Source: Flavobacterium frigoritolerans (GTDB lineage Bacteria; Bacteroidota; Bacteroidia; Flavobacteriales; Flavobacteriaceae). Taken from it: a stretch of 64,000 bases of DNA. The translations under genes were made by a program, and so were the position numbers. Where the stretch lies: NCBI RefSeq assembly GCF_025847275.1, contig NZ_JAOZEV010000001.1, positions 496,001-560,000 of the forward strand, written 5' to 3'. Below are positions 10,408-20,669 of this stretch, in pieces (positions within the stretch are counted from its first letter, which is position 1; each line of letters starts with the position of its first letter). The notes under the pieces are model-generated. The model worked only from the letters and a program-made list of their open reading frames with translations, was not told where the DNA came from and did not search any database.

Positions 10408-10743
10408 TTATCCGCAATAAGCTGCTATCTGCCACTGGTTATTTTCTCCTCTTACCCAAGTATTGATACACGATCTACCAGGACCATCTTCCTTTCCTGG
10501 ATCCAGAGATAAACCTGTATCAGTTCCATTACCAGCAGCACCCCCGCCATGATTTCCATTATTCGGTATTGCATTTATAACAAAATTACCATCTTTATCG
10601 GTACATTTTATAATAGTATTATTTCCTTCTTGATATATTTCTTTTATTATATCATTAGCATCACAATCTACTCCATTATAAGGGCCATCTTGTGAAAATC
10701 CTAAAAAAGGACAAAAAACTAGTAAATAAATTAATTTTTTCAT
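10408..10743 (-). CDS. Small secreted protein of unknown function
   Basis: This 111-residue protein has a clear signal peptide (MKKLIYLLVFCPFLGFSQ, cleavage near 18). The mature part of about 93 residues has four cysteines (in VDCDAND, IIKCTDKD, RSCINTW and the C-terminal AAYCG). A Gly/Asn-rich linker lies in the middle (GNHGGGAAGNGTDTG). The cysteine count and flexible middle suggest two small lobes stabilised by disulfides. I do not recognise the family. It has its own promoter element (10787-10794) and terminators on both sides, so it is a single-gene unit even though it lies between two SusCD operons. Confidence 0.7.
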   Translation of the reverse strand: MKKLIYLLVFCPFLGFSQDGPYNGVDCDANDIIKEIYQEGNNTIIKCTDKDGNFVINAIPNNGNHGGGAAGNGTDTGLSLDPGKEDGPGRSCINTWVRGENNQWQIAAYCG

Positions 10744-10786
10744 TTTTTTTGTTTTGGTTAATATTTTGATAATAAAAATAGAATCC

Positions 10787-10794
10787 CAAATATA
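10787..10794 (-). promoter_or_regulatory. Bacteroidota -7 promoter element for the small secreted protein
   Basis: TATATTTG on the minus strand matches the TAnnTTTG consensus exactly. It would start transcription about 37 bases before the ATG at 10743. I see no clear -33 TTG at the right distance. The rest of the 10744-11098 gap holds only A/T-rich sequence and the SusD terminator. Confidence 0.5.
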
Positions 10795-10994
10795 TACTTT
10801 ATCAATAAAAATAATGTTAATTATTAGTTAATCACTGGTTTATTTTATGATTATTCTCATTCAATATACTTTTTTTTCACAAAACGACAACCTATAGCAT
10901 TGCATTAACAAACAAAAGTGAGCTTATCCTATTTGTTGAAAAATATATTAAATTTATTTACTAATACGAACCAACTAATCTAAAAATCGGCAAT

Positions 10995-11040
10995 AAAAAA
11001 GCGATTAGTTAAAGATTTATCTTTTTCCTAATCGCTTAAA
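10995..11040 (-). terminator. Rho-independent terminator of the second SusCD operon
   Basis: AAGCGATTAG pairs with CTAATCGCTT (10 bp) across a loop of about 20 bases, with A/T runs on both flanks. It lies about 60 bases past the SusD-like stop at 11099. Confidence 0.8.
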
Positions 11041-11098
11041 AAAATTGAGTTTTTATAACTAACTTTTCTCTGTACTCAATAAAACAGAATAATTATAT

Positions 11099-12508
11099 TT
11101 AGTCTTTATCCCACCATATTTTAGAAGTTACATTACTAACCACAGTTGCATTAGGGTTATATTGTCTTTCGTCTGATGGCGTAGGGAGTCTTACTGGAAT
11201 AGTTCTCGTCTGAGAATTCTGATTCGGAACCAACACAGGGAATCCAGTTCTTCTAAAATCATTATACGGCTCCATGGTTAAAAATAGAGCAATATATTTT
11301 TGTTGGATTATACCAGCAATAGTAATATCTGCAGTTGCTGCAGCTAAGAAAGGAGCGGTAGGATCTGTACTTGTTATCTTTCTTACAGATGCAGTAACAG
11401 CTTCCTGTAGCGCAGTATCTACACCTGATTGCCCTAATCTAGCTTTAGCTTCAGCTTCAATAAATTTAGCTTCTGCATAAGTTACAATACCAATTTGAGA
11501 AGCTTCACTAGCAAATGCTGATCCTATATATGAAGTCCCAATAGATGTTTGATCTTCTGGAGCATTTCCTATATAGTCTGGAACAAAGCCTACAGGTGCA
11601 TTTTTTGGAGGAACAGTTAAAGCTATCATTTTTGACAACCTAGGATCATTGGTGTTTTTTAAGTAATCAACAAGATATTTCCCAACTTTCATATAATTCG
11701 GACGGTTATATCCAAAAGCATACCATTGGTTTAAACTGTTAGTTTCAGTTGTAAAAAAGGTATTTGCATCGTCTGCATTTTCAGTCATACCAGCTAAAGT
11801 AATATAGTCTAAGGCTTTTTGAGCCGCTGCATTGCCTTCAACAACTGTCAATCTTAAAGCAAATCTTGCTTTTAATACGTAAGCAACTTTTATCCATTTT
11901 TTCGTATCTCCTGCAAAAATAAGGTCATCTTTTCCAGGAATTTTTTCATTATTAGCTATAGGCTTTGCTAAGTTTATAATTGCATTATCTAAAATGGCTT
12001 GCAATCTTACGTATATTTCTTGTTGCGTATTGTATTTAGGAGCTTTGTTTCCTTGTTCAGCAAGAAATGATTCATCATAAGGAACATCTCCCCACATATC
12101 TGTAGCATATCCTAAATTTAGCGCAGTTAATATCTGACCTATTCCGTTATAATATGGGTAATCTTTTGCAAAATCTCTGTTTAAGATATGTCCATTCATT
12201 AAAGTAGTACCATAAATAAGGTTCCACTCATTGTTTACATCTCCTTCAGTTATGATATAACTTGCGATTGGCCCCATCTGTCCAATATTAGTACCTGCCA
12301 AATGTTGTGTAAAAATGCCTGAGTATCTCATCAATCCAGTTGTATGAGTAGAAAATGTAGAAACTTCCATGGCAGCCATCAATAAAGTTGGAGTACTAAC
12401 CGACGGGTTATTAGGATTGTTGTTAAAATCATCTAATTCTGATTGACAGCTATTCAGTAATGTTATACTAAACACTGTAAGAATTACACCTTTTATGTAT
12501 TTTTTCAT
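11099..12508 (-). CDS. SusD/RagB lipoprotein (SusD-like_2 type)
   Basis: The 469-residue protein starts MKKYIKGVILTVFSITLLNSC, with the lipobox cysteine at C21. It continues DDFNNNPNNPSVSTPTLLMA, the N-terminal signature of the SusD-like_2 branch. The C-terminal part has FLTMEPYNDFRRTGFPVL and ARLPTP-like segments seen in that branch. It is the surface ligand-binding partner of the SusC encoded 16 bases upstream. This branch often goes with SusC proteins carrying the VTALGIKKEEKKLGYA segment, as here. The substrate is unknown. The nearby secreted S9 peptidase makes peptides one possibility, which is inference only. Confidence 0.88.
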   Translation of the reverse strand: MKKYIKGVILTVFSITLLNSCQSELDDFNNNPNNPSVSTPTLLMAAMEVSTFSTHTTGLMRYSGIFTQHLAGTNIGQMGPIASYIITEGDVNNEWNLIYGTTLMNGHILNRDFAKDYPYYNGIGQILTALNLGYATDMWGDVPYDESFLAEQGNKAPKYNTQQEIYVRLQAILDNAIINLAKPIANNEKIPGKDDLIFAGDTKKWIKVAYVLKARFALRLTVVEGNAAAQKALDYITLAGMTENADDANTFFTTETNSLNQWYAFGYNRPNYMKVGKYLVDYLKNTNDPRLSKMIALTVPPKNAPVGFVPDYIGNAPEDQTSIGTSYIGSAFASEASQIGIVTYAEAKFIEAEAKARLGQSGVDTALQEAVTASVRKITSTDPTAPFLAAATADITIAGIIQQKYIALFLTMEPYNDFRRTGFPVLVPNQNSQTRTIPVRLPTPSDERQYNPNATVVSNVTSKIWWDKD

Positions 12509-12524
12509 TTTTATTTATTTTAAA

Positions 12525-15500
12525 TTAAAAGCTTACTCGTAGACTCATTATGAATGATTTGCTACCAGGATTGTTGAAATAATCTAATCCATTAATTTTG
12601 GAACCCGCTCCAGTTAAACTCGTTTCAGGATCTACTCCTTTGTAGTTAGTATTTAGCCACAAATTTCTCCCTGTTAGCGATATTTGCGCGGCACTTATTA
12701 AAGGAAATTGTTTTACATTAAAATCATAGCTAATAGTTGCATCACGTAGTCTAACCCAATTTACAGTTTCTACTGCTTCTTCTGCAGCTCCACCACCATC
12801 ACCAAGATATTTTTGAAAATATTGTTGTGCTGATATTTCTTTAGTATTTGGAGTACCATCTTCTTTAACTCCTTCAATCACATAAGTTCTTTCTCTGTCT
12901 GCTGAGGCTTCAGAAACACCTATATTGTTCAATCTAGCTAGTGTACCATTGTAAACTTCTCCACCGTATCTGATATCAAACAAAGCTGATAAAGTTACTC
13001 TTTTGTATGAGAACGTGTTTCTGATACCACCAGTCCATTTTGGAGCTGAAGTTCCTAAATTTCCTATTTCATCAGCCACTATAGCTAATCCATTGCTTCC
13101 AATTACTTTTTGTCCATTTTCATCACGTTTCCATTTCGTTCCATAAAAACTCCCTAATGGTTGCCCTTTTACAGCGTAATATCCAATTGATGAAAAAGCA
13201 CTTTCTATAGAAATTTCGGGTAACCCACCAGAAATATCTGTAACTTTATTTTCGTTTTTAGCCCAGTTTAAATTAACATTCCATTGGAATGGATTGCTTT
13301 TTTTAAAAATATCGTAGCCAATTTCTAGTTCAATTCCTTTATTAACTAATTCAGCAGCATTTTGATATTGTGCAGCGAAACCAGATGATTGTGGTAACGG
13401 CACATCAATCAATAGATCTTTAGATGTTTTGTAGTATAAATTCAAATCTATCGCTAAACGATTGTTTAAAAATTTAGTACTTAATCCCAAGTCATGACCT
13501 AGTACTCTTTCTGGTTTTAAATCAGGATTAGATAGACGGCCTTGTAAAGCCATTCCATTTATTCCATTGTAAGGAAAACTTAAACCATTTGTAAAACCAT
13601 CAGTCATGAATGGTTTTGTATAAACACTTACGGTACGATATGCAGCTGGCGCAATACCTACTTCTCCATATCCATAGCTTAATTTTACGAAATTTGCCCA
13701 ATCAAAAGTATTTGATGCAATCCAAGAAGCGGTTCCTGAAGGGAATATAGCACTTTTTACATTGTCACCATAAGTAGATGCCCATTCCTTACGGATTGTA
13801 CCTGATAAGAAAAGCTGATCTTTAATATCGAAATCTACTTGTGCAAAAAGGGCTCTTGAAATAGTATTTTCTTCTACGTTAGAAGCATACAATTCAGTCG
13901 CGTTCCCTAAATTATATACCGCTGGTACAGAAAGACCTTTCCCTCTTGAAAATACATCTAAATATTGATTAGAACGTAAATTAAGACCCGCAGTGTAGTT
14001 AATTTTTATCCATTCTGATTGCATTGGTAATAAACCTGAAGCAATTAAATCTCCGTAGTAATCTTTGTTAGTGATGCTATTAAAAGCAACCTCGCCGATT
14101 CCATTTAAATCGTCACCATTTGATGAAACTGCATATATTTGTTTACGAGCGTCTGAATAAGTGTCAATACCTCCTTTGGCAGTTAAAGACAACCAAGATG
14201 CATGATTGTATGATAAGAAGATATTCCCTAACACACGATTTACATCACTTGTAGCAGGGTTTTCATTTACTGTAAAGTAAGGATTGTCATATCCAGAGAA
14301 ATAGTTGGTATTGTTTCCAAACTCATCTTTATAGCTTCTTAAGTCATAGTTAATAGGAGAACGCATTAAACCTAACATCACACCAGAAGCATTGCTACCG
14401 TTTTGAGCCAAAGTATTAGTAGTATGAGTATATTGCATACTAGCTCCTGCTTTCCAATTGTCACTTAATTTTAAATCCCCAACAAGTCTTAGTGTATTTC
14501 TTTTTAATCCTGTTTCAGGAATCATTCCTGTTTGGGTAACGTTACCATAAGAGGCTCTAAAGGTAGCTTTTTCATCTCCTCCGTATATCGAAATGTTATT
14601 AGTTTGAGTAATACCCTCTTGAAAGAAATTACGTGGATTGTCGTAAGTTGGTAGACCTAAAGATGCCGCAGATGGTCCCCAGCTTATTGGAGTATTTGTT
14701 ATGTATTCTGGAACTCCAGCTTTGTCATAATTACCTTGAACATATTTATTTTGTCTTGCAGGTAATTGACTTACTTTATCTATACCTAACGAAGTATTAT
14801 AATCAATACCTAAGCCTTTTCCTTTTTTACCTTTCTTAGTAGTGTAAATGATAACACCGTTACCAGCTCTTGCTCCGTATAATGCTGCAGCAGCAGGTCC
14901 TTTAAGAATAGCCACACTCTCGATATCATCAGGGTTGATATCTAATGCTCTGTTTGAGTTGTTAATTCCAGATAAGTTTGCATTAAAAGGGTTGTCACCA
15001 GCACTAGTTTGAGTTGTAGTATTGTCAATTGGAATTCCATCAACTACGATTAGAGGGTCACTTGTACCTGTAATAGTATTTGTTCCTCTAATAATAATTT
15101 TACTAGAAGCACCAGGAGTTCCTCCAGATCCAATGATTTGTACTCCAGCAGCTTTACCTGCTAATGCTTGAAGAACGTTTTGCTCTCCAGATTTAGTAAT
15201 TTCATCTGCTGATACTTTAGATACTGCATAACCAAGTTTTTTCTCTTCTTTTTTAATTCCTAAAGCCGTAACAACTACACCTTCTAGTTCTACAGAGTCA
15301 TCTTTTAATTTAGCATTAACAGTCGTGCTGCTAGCTACGATCTCTTGGGTTTTCATCCCAATGTAACTAAATATCAACGTTTGACTTGGTAGTGCTTTGA
15401 TCGAATATTTTCCATCAAAATCAGTTTGTGTTCCAGTTTTTGTTCCCTTAACCAATACACTTACACCCGGTAAAGGCATTCCTGAATTATCGGTTACAAC

Positions 15501-15587
15501 ACCCGAAACAGCTCTTTCCTGTGCAAAAGAAAATTGCATGGTCAATGCTGCTAATAATGTTAATACCCATGTAAATTTTACTTTCAT
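12525..15587 (-). CDS. SusC/RagA TonB-linked outer-membrane transporter
   Basis: I place the start at the ATG at 15587, giving 1020 residues beginning MKVKFTWVLTLLAALTMQ, a normal signal peptide ending FSFAQ. The frame is open ten codons further upstream, but that would put a polar stretch before the signal. After the signal come a carboxypeptidase-regulatory-like domain (SGVVTDNSGMPLPGVSVLVKG), the VVVTALGIKKEEKKLGYAV link, the TonB plug (KIIIRGTNTITGTSDPLIVV and GARAGNGVIIYTTKKGK) and a barrel ending in F (MSLRVSF). It forms the uptake channel with the SusD-like lipoprotein immediately downstream. Confidence 0.93.
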   Translation of the reverse strand: MKVKFTWVLTLLAALTMQFSFAQERAVSGVVTDNSGMPLPGVSVLVKGTKTGTQTDFDGKYSIKALPSQTLIFSYIGMKTQEIVASSTTVNAKLKDDSVELEGVVVTALGIKKEEKKLGYAVSKVSADEITKSGEQNVLQALAGKAAGVQIIGSGGTPGASSKIIIRGTNTITGTSDPLIVVDGIPIDNTTTQTSAGDNPFNANLSGINNSNRALDINPDDIESVAILKGPAAAALYGARAGNGVIIYTTKKGKKGKGLGIDYNTSLGIDKVSQLPARQNKYVQGNYDKAGVPEYITNTPISWGPSAASLGLPTYDNPRNFFQEGITQTNNISIYGGDEKATFRASYGNVTQTGMIPETGLKRNTLRLVGDLKLSDNWKAGASMQYTHTTNTLAQNGSNASGVMLGLMRSPINYDLRSYKDEFGNNTNYFSGYDNPYFTVNENPATSDVNRVLGNIFLSYNHASWLSLTAKGGIDTYSDARKQIYAVSSNGDDLNGIGEVAFNSITNKDYYGDLIASGLLPMQSEWIKINYTAGLNLRSNQYLDVFSRGKGLSVPAVYNLGNATELYASNVEENTISRALFAQVDFDIKDQLFLSGTIRKEWASTYGDNVKSAIFPSGTASWIASNTFDWANFVKLSYGYGEVGIAPAAYRTVSVYTKPFMTDGFTNGLSFPYNGINGMALQGRLSNPDLKPERVLGHDLGLSTKFLNNRLAIDLNLYYKTSKDLLIDVPLPQSSGFAAQYQNAAELVNKGIELEIGYDIFKKSNPFQWNVNLNWAKNENKVTDISGGLPEISIESAFSSIGYYAVKGQPLGSFYGTKWKRDENGQKVIGSNGLAIVADEIGNLGTSAPKWTGGIRNTFSYKRVTLSALFDIRYGGEVYNGTLARLNNIGVSEASADRERTYVIEGVKEDGTPNTKEISAQQYFQKYLGDGGGAAEEAVETVNWVRLRDATISYDFNVKQFPLISAAQISLTGRNLWLNTNYKGVDPETSLTGAGSKINGLDYFNNPGSKSFIMSLRVSF

Positions 15588-15910
15588 GTTAAATATTTTA
15601 TAATTAATACCCAACAAAACAAATGAAAATTTCTTACATTAACAATTAAATAATTACAATTAAGAAAAAATTCCTACTTTTATTTTAAATTTAAAGAGTA
15701 AATAAACTACAAAACACACAGGCAAAGTACATTACCAATAATTATGATTAAAAACCTACGGAGGTATCATCTTTTCAATTTAACAAGAAACAAAATGTTA
15801 ATTCTTTAACATTCTCCAATTAAAGGAATTGATTCTTTATTTAATAGCATTTTATAAGTCTTAATTGCTATTTTATCTGTTTTTAGAAAACTTATACTAT
15901 ATTATTTCCA
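15588..15910. other. AT-rich upstream region of the second SusC gene
   Basis: No gene is seen. A near-palindrome ACCTACGGAGGT (15754-15765, one mismatched pair) stands out as GC-rich in an A/T background. A TAC-TTTG element lies nearby on the minus strand and is one base short of the TAnnTTTG consensus. These could be the promoter and operator for the SusC-SusD pair, but the support is weak. Confidence 0.35.
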
Positions 15911-15945
15911 AAAAAAAAACTGCCCAAAATTTTTGGACAGTTTTT
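15911..15945 (-). terminator. Rho-independent terminator of the S9 peptidase unit
   Basis: ACTGCCCAAAA pairs with TTTTGGACAGT, with one bulge. A run of A lies on the left and T on the right, so on the minus strand the hairpin ends in a long T tract. It sits about 210 bases past the peptidase stop at 16153. The interval 15946-16152 holds nothing I can name. Confidence 0.75.
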
Positions 15946-16152
15946 ATGATTTATTATAATTTAAGCTTCTTTAATTTTACTATCTAAAGCTTTATTACAT
16001 ATATGAATCACAATCGGTTAGAGTTTTTCCGCGCTGATCGTAAAATTCTAAAATCAGCACAAAATTCCTTAATAAGTCATTTTTATTATTATACAAATTA
16101 AGGGGCTATTACCAATATAAATTAGGTCTATAAATTATATTTATTTCCTTTT

Positions 16153-18918
16153 TTAGTATGCTTTATTACTTTCTTTTTCAAGATTTGATCTTCCCTTAAT
16201 CATCCATTCTGGAGTTTTTTCTCCTTTTAGATAATGATCAAAAAATTGTTTCATTCTAGTTGACAAATCTTTTCTGTTGCCCCAACTGTCAGCTTTAAGA
16301 TTGTGCGGTTCTCCATTATAATTTAACATCCATACTGGCTTATCTAAACGTCGTAATGCTGTAAAATATTCAATTCCCTGATACCATGGCACTGCTCCAT
16401 CATTATCATTATGCATCATTAACAAAGGTGTTTGTACTTTATCTGCATAAAACAAGGGAGAGTTTTTTATGTATGCATCTAAATTACCCCAAATAGTTTC
16501 GCCTATTCTGCTTTGCGTATGTTCATACTGAAACATTCTACTTATACCTGTCTCCCATCTAATACCTCCATAAGCGCTGGTCATATTACTAACTGGCGCT
16601 CCTGCCATAGCCGCGGCAAACATATTTGTTTGCGTTATAAGATATGCTGTTTGATATCCTCCCCAGCTTTGTCCCTGAAGTGCTATATGTTTTGCATCGA
16701 TTGATGGAAACTGTTTTATCATATTCTCCACACCGCTCACAATACAGTTGTAGGCGCTCTCTCCCGGAAGACCCTTTTTATAAATAATATCTGGAACAAA
16801 AACAAAATAATCATTACTAGCGTATAACGTTCTGTTAATTGTAGATCTACTAGGCTGAGGAGCATAATGACGGTGATACGTATCTGAACTCAACTCATAA
16901 AAATACACTACCATTGGGTATTTTTTATTAGGATCAAAATTCTCTGGTTTGTACAATAATCCTTGTAAACTAATTGCATCATTATTTTTCCACTCTACCA
17001 AACTTACTGATCCCCACTTATAATTTATTTGTTGTGGGTTTGCTTTTGTTACTTGCTCAGGAGATTCAAAATCCGTCGTAGTCACCCAAATATCAGGATA
17101 CTGCTGATAATTTTGTCTGGTATAAAAAATAGTTTTACTATTTTTTGATTTTTTTGGTGCTGTAAAAAAATAATCTCCTTCTATTATGACAGTAGGTGTT
17201 TTTTCTTTGTTAAAATCTGAATAAACATATCCTACTTTTTTAGTATTTTCTTCAAAAACTGATAACAAAACTTGTTTTTTAGTATCTATAAATTTCTCCT
17301 CATTATCTATCTGAAGATATCGATATACCTTTTTAGTTTCTCTTCCGTTTTGGGTTATTCTTTTTGGTTGTATTTTTGATTCGGTATCAAATTTCCATAT
17401 ATCATAACGATCGTAGATGTAAACCGATTTATCTCCTTCTTCCCAACCAGCAATACCGTATGGAGAAGGCTCATTAGGCTGATCATTTCGCTCATCATAC
17501 CAAGCCACATTTACCCCTTTGGTCAATGGCTTCTGCTGATTGGTTTTTAAATTAATAGTATAATAAATACTATCCTTTCTGTTGTAGTAAACAGCATACT
17601 TTTGAGAACCTCCAAACCATATCTGCTCTTGTTCTTTAATCATTACGCTTTGTTCTCCTGTATTAAGATCAATTTTATAAAAATCTTTTATACCTAAAGC
17701 GTTCCATGAAGAGGCTCTTTTATAAGATTCATCATCTGCTCCTAAAACAAAATTTCCATCTCCGTTATTTAATACTGTAACATCAGGAATTATCTTACTC
17801 GCTAACTGTACTGCTTTGTCTGAACTAAAATCATATACTGCCTGATACGTTCGGTTTTTTTCTTTTTTACTATTTACAATCTGTTCTGGTTGTAATTCTT
17901 TATCAGTCCATGCCCAAATATCTAATGTTGCACGTTCTTTATTTAATAAAGTATCTTTAAGCTTTTCTCCTTCAAATAAAGCATTTCCAAAAAACAATCT
18001 CTTTCCATTTGCTGAAAAAAATAAATTCCCTTTATCTGAATAATTCCAATTCTCAGGAAGGTTTTTAATTCTGTTCGTTTTTAATTCTGTCAACTCCGAT
18101 TTCGTTCCTTTATACAACTTATATTTTTTAATTTTGGTTGTATCGGATGAAAAAAGGAATCCTAACTTTTCTCCCTTATCTTCTATAGCAATCTTTGTTA
18201 TTGTCCCTTTTGAATTAAAAATAGTATCTGTCTTTTTAGTCGTTGCATCAAAATATAATAAGGCCGATGCAATTAAGGAATCTTTCTTTTTTTCTGAATG
18301 AAGCAATAATCTATCTGCTTTTTTAGACCAGCTAAAGCTTTTTATATTCAAAAATGCTATACTATCTTTATGTATAGGGTTATAAACTACTACTAGAGTA
18401 TCACTCTTTGCTTTTGATTTTTTGTCTGCTCCTGTAGAATCTTTTGATTTTACTGTTTTCAGTATTGTTTTATACGCCAGCCACTCCCCTCCTTCAATAG
18501 GCTGACTGAAGCTATTTAGATTTGGATATTTTTTTATCTCTCTGGTTTTAAACACATAGATTCCCAAAGAATCAACTGGTAGTTTTTCCTTTTTTAGTTT
18601 CTTAGTTTCTGCCTTTCTTCGTACTGCTATTTCTGGCTTTATTTTAAATGATACAAACGTACTTTTTCCATTAATTTGGGCATCGTAGCCTCTCGGAATT
18701 GTATCTGATGCTTTCGTTTTAACATTAACGACAACAAGCATACCATCTCCATTTCCTGGATTATATTCATATACCAGATAAGCACCGTTTTCAGATAACT
18801 GTGCTTTTTCTATTTGTTTCCAATTATCAAAATCATCTACATTAAGTGATTTTTTTTGTGCAAATGAGGCAATTGCAACAAAAAATAAAGAAACAAGTAA
18901 ATACATTTTAAACTTCAT
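16153..18918 (-). CDS. Secreted S9 family prolyl oligopeptidase-type peptidase
   Basis: The 921-residue protein has a signal peptide (MKFKMYLLVSLFFVAIASFAQ), a long beta-propeller region (about 25-640) and a C-terminal alpha/beta-hydrolase domain. The catalytic triad is visible as S751 in GQSWGGYQ, D840 in HNDNDGAVPW and H872 in GEPHNL. S9 enzymes of this build (DPP/acylaminoacyl-peptidase-like) cut short peptides admitted through the propeller. The signal peptide places it in the periplasm or outside the cell. It is monocistronic, with its own terminator at 15911-15945. It lies just upstream, on the same strand, of a SusCD pair, so a peptide-scavenging role is possible but not shown. Confidence 0.9.
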   Translation of the reverse strand: MKFKMYLLVSLFFVAIASFAQKKSLNVDDFDNWKQIEKAQLSENGAYLVYEYNPGNGDGMLVVVNVKTKASDTIPRGYDAQINGKSTFVSFKIKPEIAVRRKAETKKLKKEKLPVDSLGIYVFKTREIKKYPNLNSFSQPIEGGEWLAYKTILKTVKSKDSTGADKKSKAKSDTLVVVYNPIHKDSIAFLNIKSFSWSKKADRLLLHSEKKKDSLIASALLYFDATTKKTDTIFNSKGTITKIAIEDKGEKLGFLFSSDTTKIKKYKLYKGTKSELTELKTNRIKNLPENWNYSDKGNLFFSANGKRLFFGNALFEGEKLKDTLLNKERATLDIWAWTDKELQPEQIVNSKKEKNRTYQAVYDFSSDKAVQLASKIIPDVTVLNNGDGNFVLGADDESYKRASSWNALGIKDFYKIDLNTGEQSVMIKEQEQIWFGGSQKYAVYYNRKDSIYYTINLKTNQQKPLTKGVNVAWYDERNDQPNEPSPYGIAGWEEGDKSVYIYDRYDIWKFDTESKIQPKRITQNGRETKKVYRYLQIDNEEKFIDTKKQVLLSVFEENTKKVGYVYSDFNKEKTPTVIIEGDYFFTAPKKSKNSKTIFYTRQNYQQYPDIWVTTTDFESPEQVTKANPQQINYKWGSVSLVEWKNNDAISLQGLLYKPENFDPNKKYPMVVYFYELSSDTYHRHYAPQPSRSTINRTLYASNDYFVFVPDIIYKKGLPGESAYNCIVSGVENMIKQFPSIDAKHIALQGQSWGGYQTAYLITQTNMFAAAMAGAPVSNMTSAYGGIRWETGISRMFQYEHTQSRIGETIWGNLDAYIKNSPLFYADKVQTPLLMMHNDNDGAVPWYQGIEYFTALRRLDKPVWMLNYNGEPHNLKADSWGNRKDLSTRMKQFFDHYLKGEKTPEWMIKGRSNLEKESNKAY

Positions 18919-19424
18919 AATTCTATTTTATTAGGGATAATTCTAGTTCAATAATTCAACTATTCCTCGTAAAACTACATAAATAATGTACATTCCACAA
19001 ACCCCTCTCTACAGAATTATTTCAACCTTAAATTATAACAAAACAAAAGCTACAACATCACAGCTATAGCTTTAGCATTTTATTTAAAATCAAAATTCGT
19101 TTTGTTTTTCATTGCAGGATTTTGGGTAATGAATCAAATGTGTTGGCATCTAATTGTTTCACATAAAATTGGTGGAGAATCAACTATTTATAGTATTATC
19201 ACAATTAAAAATAAGGCAGCCGATTACTATAGTTTTAGCAAATAAAATCCTCCTCGAAGTATTCTTATGAAAAGCTGCACAAAAGTCTCTGCCTTTGCGC
19301 AATTTTTTTATGCTCTTATAAATTGTAAACCCGATAAAAATTTACCGACTTCGCACCCGCAAACTCAAAATAAGAATCGCTAAAAACGTTCTTGAAATTC
19401 TTGAAGAAAATAAACTCCAACAAA
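18919..19424. other. Intergenic region with no supported gene
   Basis: This 506-base gap is AT-rich. A plus-strand frame is open across roughly 19040-19245, but it has no start context, no recognisable motif and no neighbour to explain it. The rest looks like ordinary Flavobacterium intergenic sequence (for example TGCCTTTGCGCAA near 19292). I see no promoter or terminator strong enough to report. Confidence 0.4.
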
Positions 19425-19784
19425 TCAATAATTTAATTTCTTCTTAAAGAACAATAAGACTGTAGCATAAATCTGGGCTATTGATTGTAATATAGTAATA
19501 AGAGCATTTAAAGGATGAGAATTAAACTCTTCTTTTATAAATGATGGAAATGCATTAATACCAAAAATAATTATAACGATTAAAAGATATTTAACCCAGG
19601 AAATTTCAAATCTAATTAGTAAACCCAAAACGAAAATAATAGAAATAACAATTACACTTGTTATTGTAGCTGATTTCGACAAAAGTATATCAGAGGATAA
19701 TAAAAAATTAATTAAACCAAGACCTGCAGAAATAAAAAATAAATTTGATGATTTAATGTAATTTAGATTTGAAGAAATTCTCAT
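19425..19784 (-). CDS. Small integral membrane protein of unknown function
   Basis: The ATG at 19784 gives 119 residues beginning MRISSNLNYIKSSN. The frame extends upstream only from a TTG, so I do not use that start. At least three hydrophobic helices are visible (around FFISAGLGLINFLLSSDILL, ITSVIVISIIFVLGLLI and YLLIVIIIFGINAF), and a further amphipathic or hydrophobic helix precedes the basic tail FFKKKLNY. No family is recognised. It is flanked by long gaps and is transcribed alone. Confidence 0.55.
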   Translation of the reverse strand: MRISSNLNYIKSSNLFFISAGLGLINFLLSSDILLSKSATITSVIVISIIFVLGLLIRFEISWVKYLLIVIIIFGINAFPSFIKEEFNSHPLNALITILQSIAQIYATVLLFFKKKLNY

Positions 19785-20002
19785 TGTAAATTTTATCAAG
19801 AAGTTATAGTATGTTAAGAAAGCAAGAGATAAAAGTAATAAAAAATACAACTAAAATAAATTTAAAAAAGAGAATGAAAATTGGGAAATGTGATACCCCG
19901 CTCTCCTAACAGTTCTCATAAAAAATGATACGGATAATTTCCCCAATCATACTCTTTGTTGCTTTCATAAAAATTTATAATATTTGTGATTAAAAATAAA
20001 GT

Positions 20003-20659
20003 ATGCTTCAACTCAATTTTTCAGGATATAATTTAGAATCGGGAACCGACGAAGCTGGTCGTGGCTGCCTTGCTGGACCAGTAACTGCTGCTGCAGTAAT
20101 TTTGCCACCTAATTTTGAGAATAAAACGTTAAACGATAGTAAGCAATTATCTGAAAAAGCGAGAGAAAATCTTAAGCCTATAATCGAAGAACAGGCTATT
20201 TCATTTGCTATTACTCATTTGCATCCCAACGAAATAGACGAAATTAATATCCTGAATGCATCGATGAAAGGAATGCAGGAATGCATCCTGAAATTAAATC
20301 AAACTCCTGAATTTATTATTGTAGATGGTAACAGAATGCTAAATGCAAAACTGGGATTAAAAAACACTACTGGGAAACAATTCTCACAAGAAGAAATCGA
20401 ATTATTAAAATCTATACCTAACCAGAGTATTATAAAAGGCGATGCTAAATTTTTGAGCATTGCTGCCGCATCTGTTCTTGCCAAAACCTATCGCGATGAA
20501 TATATGAACAAGATTCATGAAGAGTTCCCAATGTACAATTGGAAGAAAAATAAAGGATATCCAACCAAGGAGCATCGCGAAGCAATTAAGAAATATGGTC
20601 CCACTAAGTACCATCGAATGTCTTTTAGGTTATTGCCTGATCAATTGGAGTTGTTTTAA
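20003..20659 (+). CDS. rnhB: Ribonuclease HII
   Basis: The 218-residue protein carries the RNase HII signature [20 protein letters not shown], in which D16 and E17 are metal ligands. The further acidic residues lie in FIIVDGNR and [11 protein letters not shown]. The C-terminal [20 protein letters not shown] matches the substrate-contact region. RNase HII cuts RNA in RNA-DNA hybrids and 5' of single ribonucleotides misincorporated in DNA. Length is typical (about 200-220). It is followed by the convergent MarR-GNAT gene, with a short probable gene remnant between them. Confidence 0.95.
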   Translation: MLQLNFSGYNLESGTDEAGRGCLAGPVTAAAVILPPNFENKTLNDSKQLSEKARENLKPIIEEQAISFAITHLHPNEIDEINILNASMKGMQECILKLNQTPEFIIVDGNRMLNAKLGLKNTTGKQFSQEEIELLKSIPNQSIIKGDAKFLSIAAASVLAKTYRDEYMNKIHEEFPMYNWKKNKGYPTKEHREAIKKYGPTKYHRMSFRLLPDQLELF

Positions 20660-20669
20660 ATTAATTTCT

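Noticed and set aside
15961..16010. Short minus-strand tail ALDSKIKEA before a stop
   Set aside because: Only about 16 codons are open and nothing supports a gene.
19040..19245. Open plus-strand stretch ending YSIITIKNKAADYYSFSK
   Set aside because: No start context, no promoter and no recognised motif. Chance frames of this length are common in AT-rich gaps.
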